A stretch of DNA of 64,000 bases from Candidula unifasciata. Lineage: Eukaryota > Mollusca > Gastropoda > Stylommatophora > Geomitridae. The stretch spans positions 132,437-196,436 of the forward strand of contig CAJHNH020001138.1 of assembly GCA_905116865.2 (NCBI GenBank). The letters run 5' to 3'. The position numbers were made by a program, and so were the translations under genes. Positions 61,431 to 64,000 of this stretch are shown in pieces; position 1 is the stretch's first letter, and each line of letters begins with the position of its first letter. Below the pieces are notes generated by a model. The model had not been told where the DNA came from, made no database searches, and worked only from the letters and a program-made list of their open reading frames with translations.

Positions 61431-61885
61431 AAAGTATATTTCCCCAAGAAATTTAACACTGCAAACATAATCACTTTACTTACTTCTGCTCAGCTCAACA
61501 CATACGGGCAAGCCAACCTTTGGGTCAGTAGTGGTCTATTGCAGAAACAGTGGTTGCATTCTTTTGCTGTTAACTTTTTATTCCACAGTGGTATCTCTGA
61601 CTAATAAGTGTTCTGGTATTATGGATTACACAGGATGAATTTCACCACAGTGTGCAATTCCGTAGCAACAACAATGCCTATTTGCTGACATATTTCCAGC
61701 ATTGTCATCCATCAGGCAGAGGAGGACAGACAATGTGACAACGTAAGAATCCCAGCTGGCTTGAATGTGCTAGCTAATGTATGGGCACTCCCCCCATATA
61801 GAAAAGAAGTTGTGGTTTGAGCCAGATATCCTAATCCAAACAAGCTGGAACTATTTATTCAATATTTATGCATGTGACTTGGGCG
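61431..61885. other. No identified gene
   Basis: Non-coding DNA between the RTE end and the S3 SINE. Confidence 0.4.
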
Positions 61886-61887
61886 TT

Positions 61888-62095
61888 GCGAACGCGCTTC
61901 GTAATGCCGGATTGCCGGGTTCAATCCCAGCTGCGAACGGTGTGTCGTGCATTGGTTTCGATAGTGGTACCGAGAAGCAGTGGCAAACTACTGAACGTAA
62001 AATTTGCTTTAAAAAAATATCACAACAGCCAAAGAAGGCTAGGGTTGGTTCTGCAACGTCCTGTAAAGAATACGCAACTAACTTTTATTTATGCA
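61888..62095 (+). mobile_element. tRNA-derived SINE (family S3)
   Basis: Head 'gccgggttcaatcccagctg' (B box), body 'gtggcaaactactgaacgta', 'ctgcaacgtcctgtaaagaa'. The direct-orientation copy of 23265 and 37195. Confidence 0.85.
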
Positions 62096-62329
62096 TAAGG
62101 CAGCTGTACTGTAGGGGAAAATATGGTCACAGTGAGCTCAAGGGGGTCACAATCAAGGAGAGGAACAGCCCCTTTGCTGTTAAATTATTAGCCTCAAAAT
62201 GGAAACTGTGGCTGTAATAGGGGCATTAGCACGGCTTGGTACACAAGGGTTCACATAAACGTGCATACTTAGTGACTAAATTAATATGCTTAAGAAAATC
62301 TATTCTTTGTTTATCAAACAAGAATGGAT

Positions 62330-62554
62330 TGCAACACAAAGCCCTTAGCAAATGGCTGGCCTAACCTTAATCTTTGTGTCAGGTTATGTGGGTGTTCGAG
62401 GCAACAAGCTGGCAGATTAAGTTGCAGGCTCTGCGGTTGCAGACATTATTGCCGGTCCGGTACTGGACAGAAGCGACGTTATCAAGGTCATGCGCAGCTC
62501 TTACTACGATGACAAACACAACAAAGGGCATGAATATGTATCCCTGTCTAAACT

Positions 62555-62585
<31 letters not shown>

Positions 62586-62745
62586 ATCTGGAACTGCAAG
62601 AAATGAACAGTTCACTAAAGGGAGAAGAGGTTTTATGATTCAGCTTAGAACAGGCATCATCAGTCGTTTTGAACTTGTTGAGCTTTTGAGGAGGAAATCA
62701 GAGCATCTATGGGTCTGTCAGGTGATAATCCTCTCTTGTCACTCA
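62330..62745 (+). pseudogene. LINE-R 3' end split by poly-G
   Basis: GYVGVRGNKLAD then a stop, VAGSAVADIIAGPVLDRSDV; a G-run (62559-62585); then RGFMIQLRTGIISRFELVEL with KSEHLWVC. The terminal CPECC-like end is missing. Confidence 0.7.
62559..62585. repeat. Poly-G tract, longest in the window
   Basis: About 27 consecutive G. Assembly errors are common at such runs, so the exact length is uncertain. Confidence 0.9.
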
Positions 62746-62892
62746 ATTTGTCAAAATCAATAATGTCGATGTCAACCAGTTAACAATGACATAATGTGTG
62801 GATGTGAGACATTCATGTATACAGATAGAGACAGACACATACACACACATCATCATCATCATCAATCGGGTGCGGTCTCCACATGCCCTGTC

Positions 62893-63014
<122 letters not shown>

Positions 63015-63249
63015 CTAAACATGCACGTCTGCACACCCAGGTGGGAATGCAATTATACGTATTTATATACACACACATGTACACATATATACACACATGT
63101 ACACATATATACACACATGTATATATGCACACACGCGTGCACACCGACATCTCCTTACTAAGATGATGACGTTTAACCCCACCAGGACATCACACTAAAT
63201 AAAGAGCAGTAATCATGGTTGTTTTAATTAGCCTCTTGATTACTTGAAG

Positions 63250-63620
63250 TTTGTCGATAAAACGAGGCTATAAATATTTTATAAAAGATTATAGCGCTAC
63301 ATTTCTTAACCTCCATAACAAACTCATAGCGCCTAAGGCAAGGGAAGTCGCATTCAGACTTATTTATAATATGACTCCCACAACAGAGAGAAAAGCCAAA
63401 ATATTAAAGAAAACAATACAGTGCCAGATGTGTAGGCGGAATCTTCAAGAATCGGAGGAACATATTTATTTCGAATGTAATACAATATTGCTAATTAAAA
63501 ACCTCCTACAAGACACTCTGGATATGCATACGAAACAAAGAGTAGATATTTACAGAGCCATCATGTTAAACACTATCCCTTACACCACAAGGAAACCCAC
63601 ACACAACTGCTAATTCTACT
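63250..63620 (+). pseudogene. LINE ORF2 C-terminal fragment (different clade)
   Basis: A 120-codon frame: APKAREVAFRLIYNMTPTTE, CQMCRRNLQESEEHIYFECN (zinc-knuckle CxxC...H...C), LLQDTLDMHTKQRVDIYRAI. This resembles the C-terminal knuckle of L1/Tx1-like ORF2 rather than LINE-I or LINE-R. Decayed sequence continues to ~63780. Confidence 0.6.
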
Positions 63621-63780
63621 ATCAGAATATAGAAATCTAATCTGGACAATAAGAAACCTCTGTGTCCACAAATACAGAACTTTTAGCTCAGAAACAGTCA
63701 GGCTACTCTACCTACAAAAAGTTTCAAACTTTATTGTCCCTTAAACACATATGCCTTAACACACATTAAAAAAAAAGAAT

Positions 63781-64000
63781 ACAATACATCACAAACCGCA
63801 CACTGAAAATCAATGAAACCGATATGATGTGTCTTATTACATATATGTATACATATATATATGCTCTGTATATAGACGTGTGTGTGTGTGTGGGTGGGAA
63901 AGGGGGGGGGGGGGGATTCATTTTATAATGTATGTTAATATAAAATGAACAAAAAAAAGCGTATAGGTATTTTAAAGGAAAAAAGTCTTGACGTTTTTCT
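63781..64000. repeat. Low-complexity end of window
   Basis: (AT)n, (GT)n and a poly-G run (63902-63915) in AT-rich DNA; nothing coding recognised. Confidence 0.7.

Overview
This is a 64 kb piece of a repeat-rich, AT-rich animal nuclear genome. The organism is very probably an invertebrate, and I infer a lophotrochozoan such as a gastropod mollusc. The animal call rests on interrupted genes with GT-AG introns and on two eukaryotic proteins (NPLOC4 and tepsin). The mollusc suggestion is weaker. It rests on the mix of RNase H-bearing I-like LINEs, RTE-like elements, tRNA-derived SINEs and fold-back DNA transposons. No bacterial operons, rRNA, functional tRNA or CRISPR array is visible.

Three host genes can be supported. 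(1) The left edge holds two minus-strand exons encoding the N-terminal ubiquitin-like domain of NPLOC4/NPL4; the rest lies off the left edge, and exon 1 was not found. (2) A minus-strand fold-type II PLP enzyme (threonine/serine dehydratase, serine-racemase-like) has five coding exons between 17,562 and 23,699. A short 5' exon is missing, and a degenerate duplicate of the last exon lies in an intron. (3) A plus-strand AP-4 accessory protein, tepsin (ENTHD2), has eleven exons between 27,958 and 56,233. They join without a phase conflict into a 494-codon reading frame with ENTH-like and VHS/ENTH-like domains. The usual C-terminal AP-4-binding motifs are absent. An antisense LINE begins 17 bp after the stop.

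The rest is mobile DNA, layered in a way that can be ordered. Main families: (a) a retroposon with a (GAA)n tail, at least 16 copies, several with 8-13 bp target-site duplications (TSDs), including one 1,346 bp copy that splits a LINE reverse transcriptase; (b) two RNase H-bearing LINE families, here called LINE-I (EN-RT-RNase H) and LINE-R (RT-RNase H with a terminal CPECC-like motif); (c) RTE-like fragments; (d) three tRNA-derived SINE families, S1 to S3; (e) fold-back or MITE elements, including hAT-like ones with 8-bp TSDs and a pair that carries TTAGGG-like arrays inside; (f) a decayed mariner; (g) satellites with 44-bp and 78-bp periods, each interrupted by a retroposon. Poly-G tracts are unusually frequent.

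Layout: 0-2.4 kb retroposons and 44-bp satellite; 2.4-4.1 kb NPLOC4 exons; 4.1-17.5 kb intergenic or intron 1 with MITEs, mariner, SINEs and the 78-bp satellite; 17.5-23.7 kb dehydratase; 23.7-27.9 kb repeats, including the missing dehydratase 5' end; 27.9-56.2 kb tepsin with introns full of LINEs; 56.2-59.7 kb antisense LINE-I; 59.7-64 kb LINE-R, RTE, SINE, microsatellites and a LINE C-terminus. The three host genes act in separate pathways (p97-linked protein extraction, amino-acid metabolism, AP-4 vesicle coats), so their proximity looks like ordinary or ancestral linkage.
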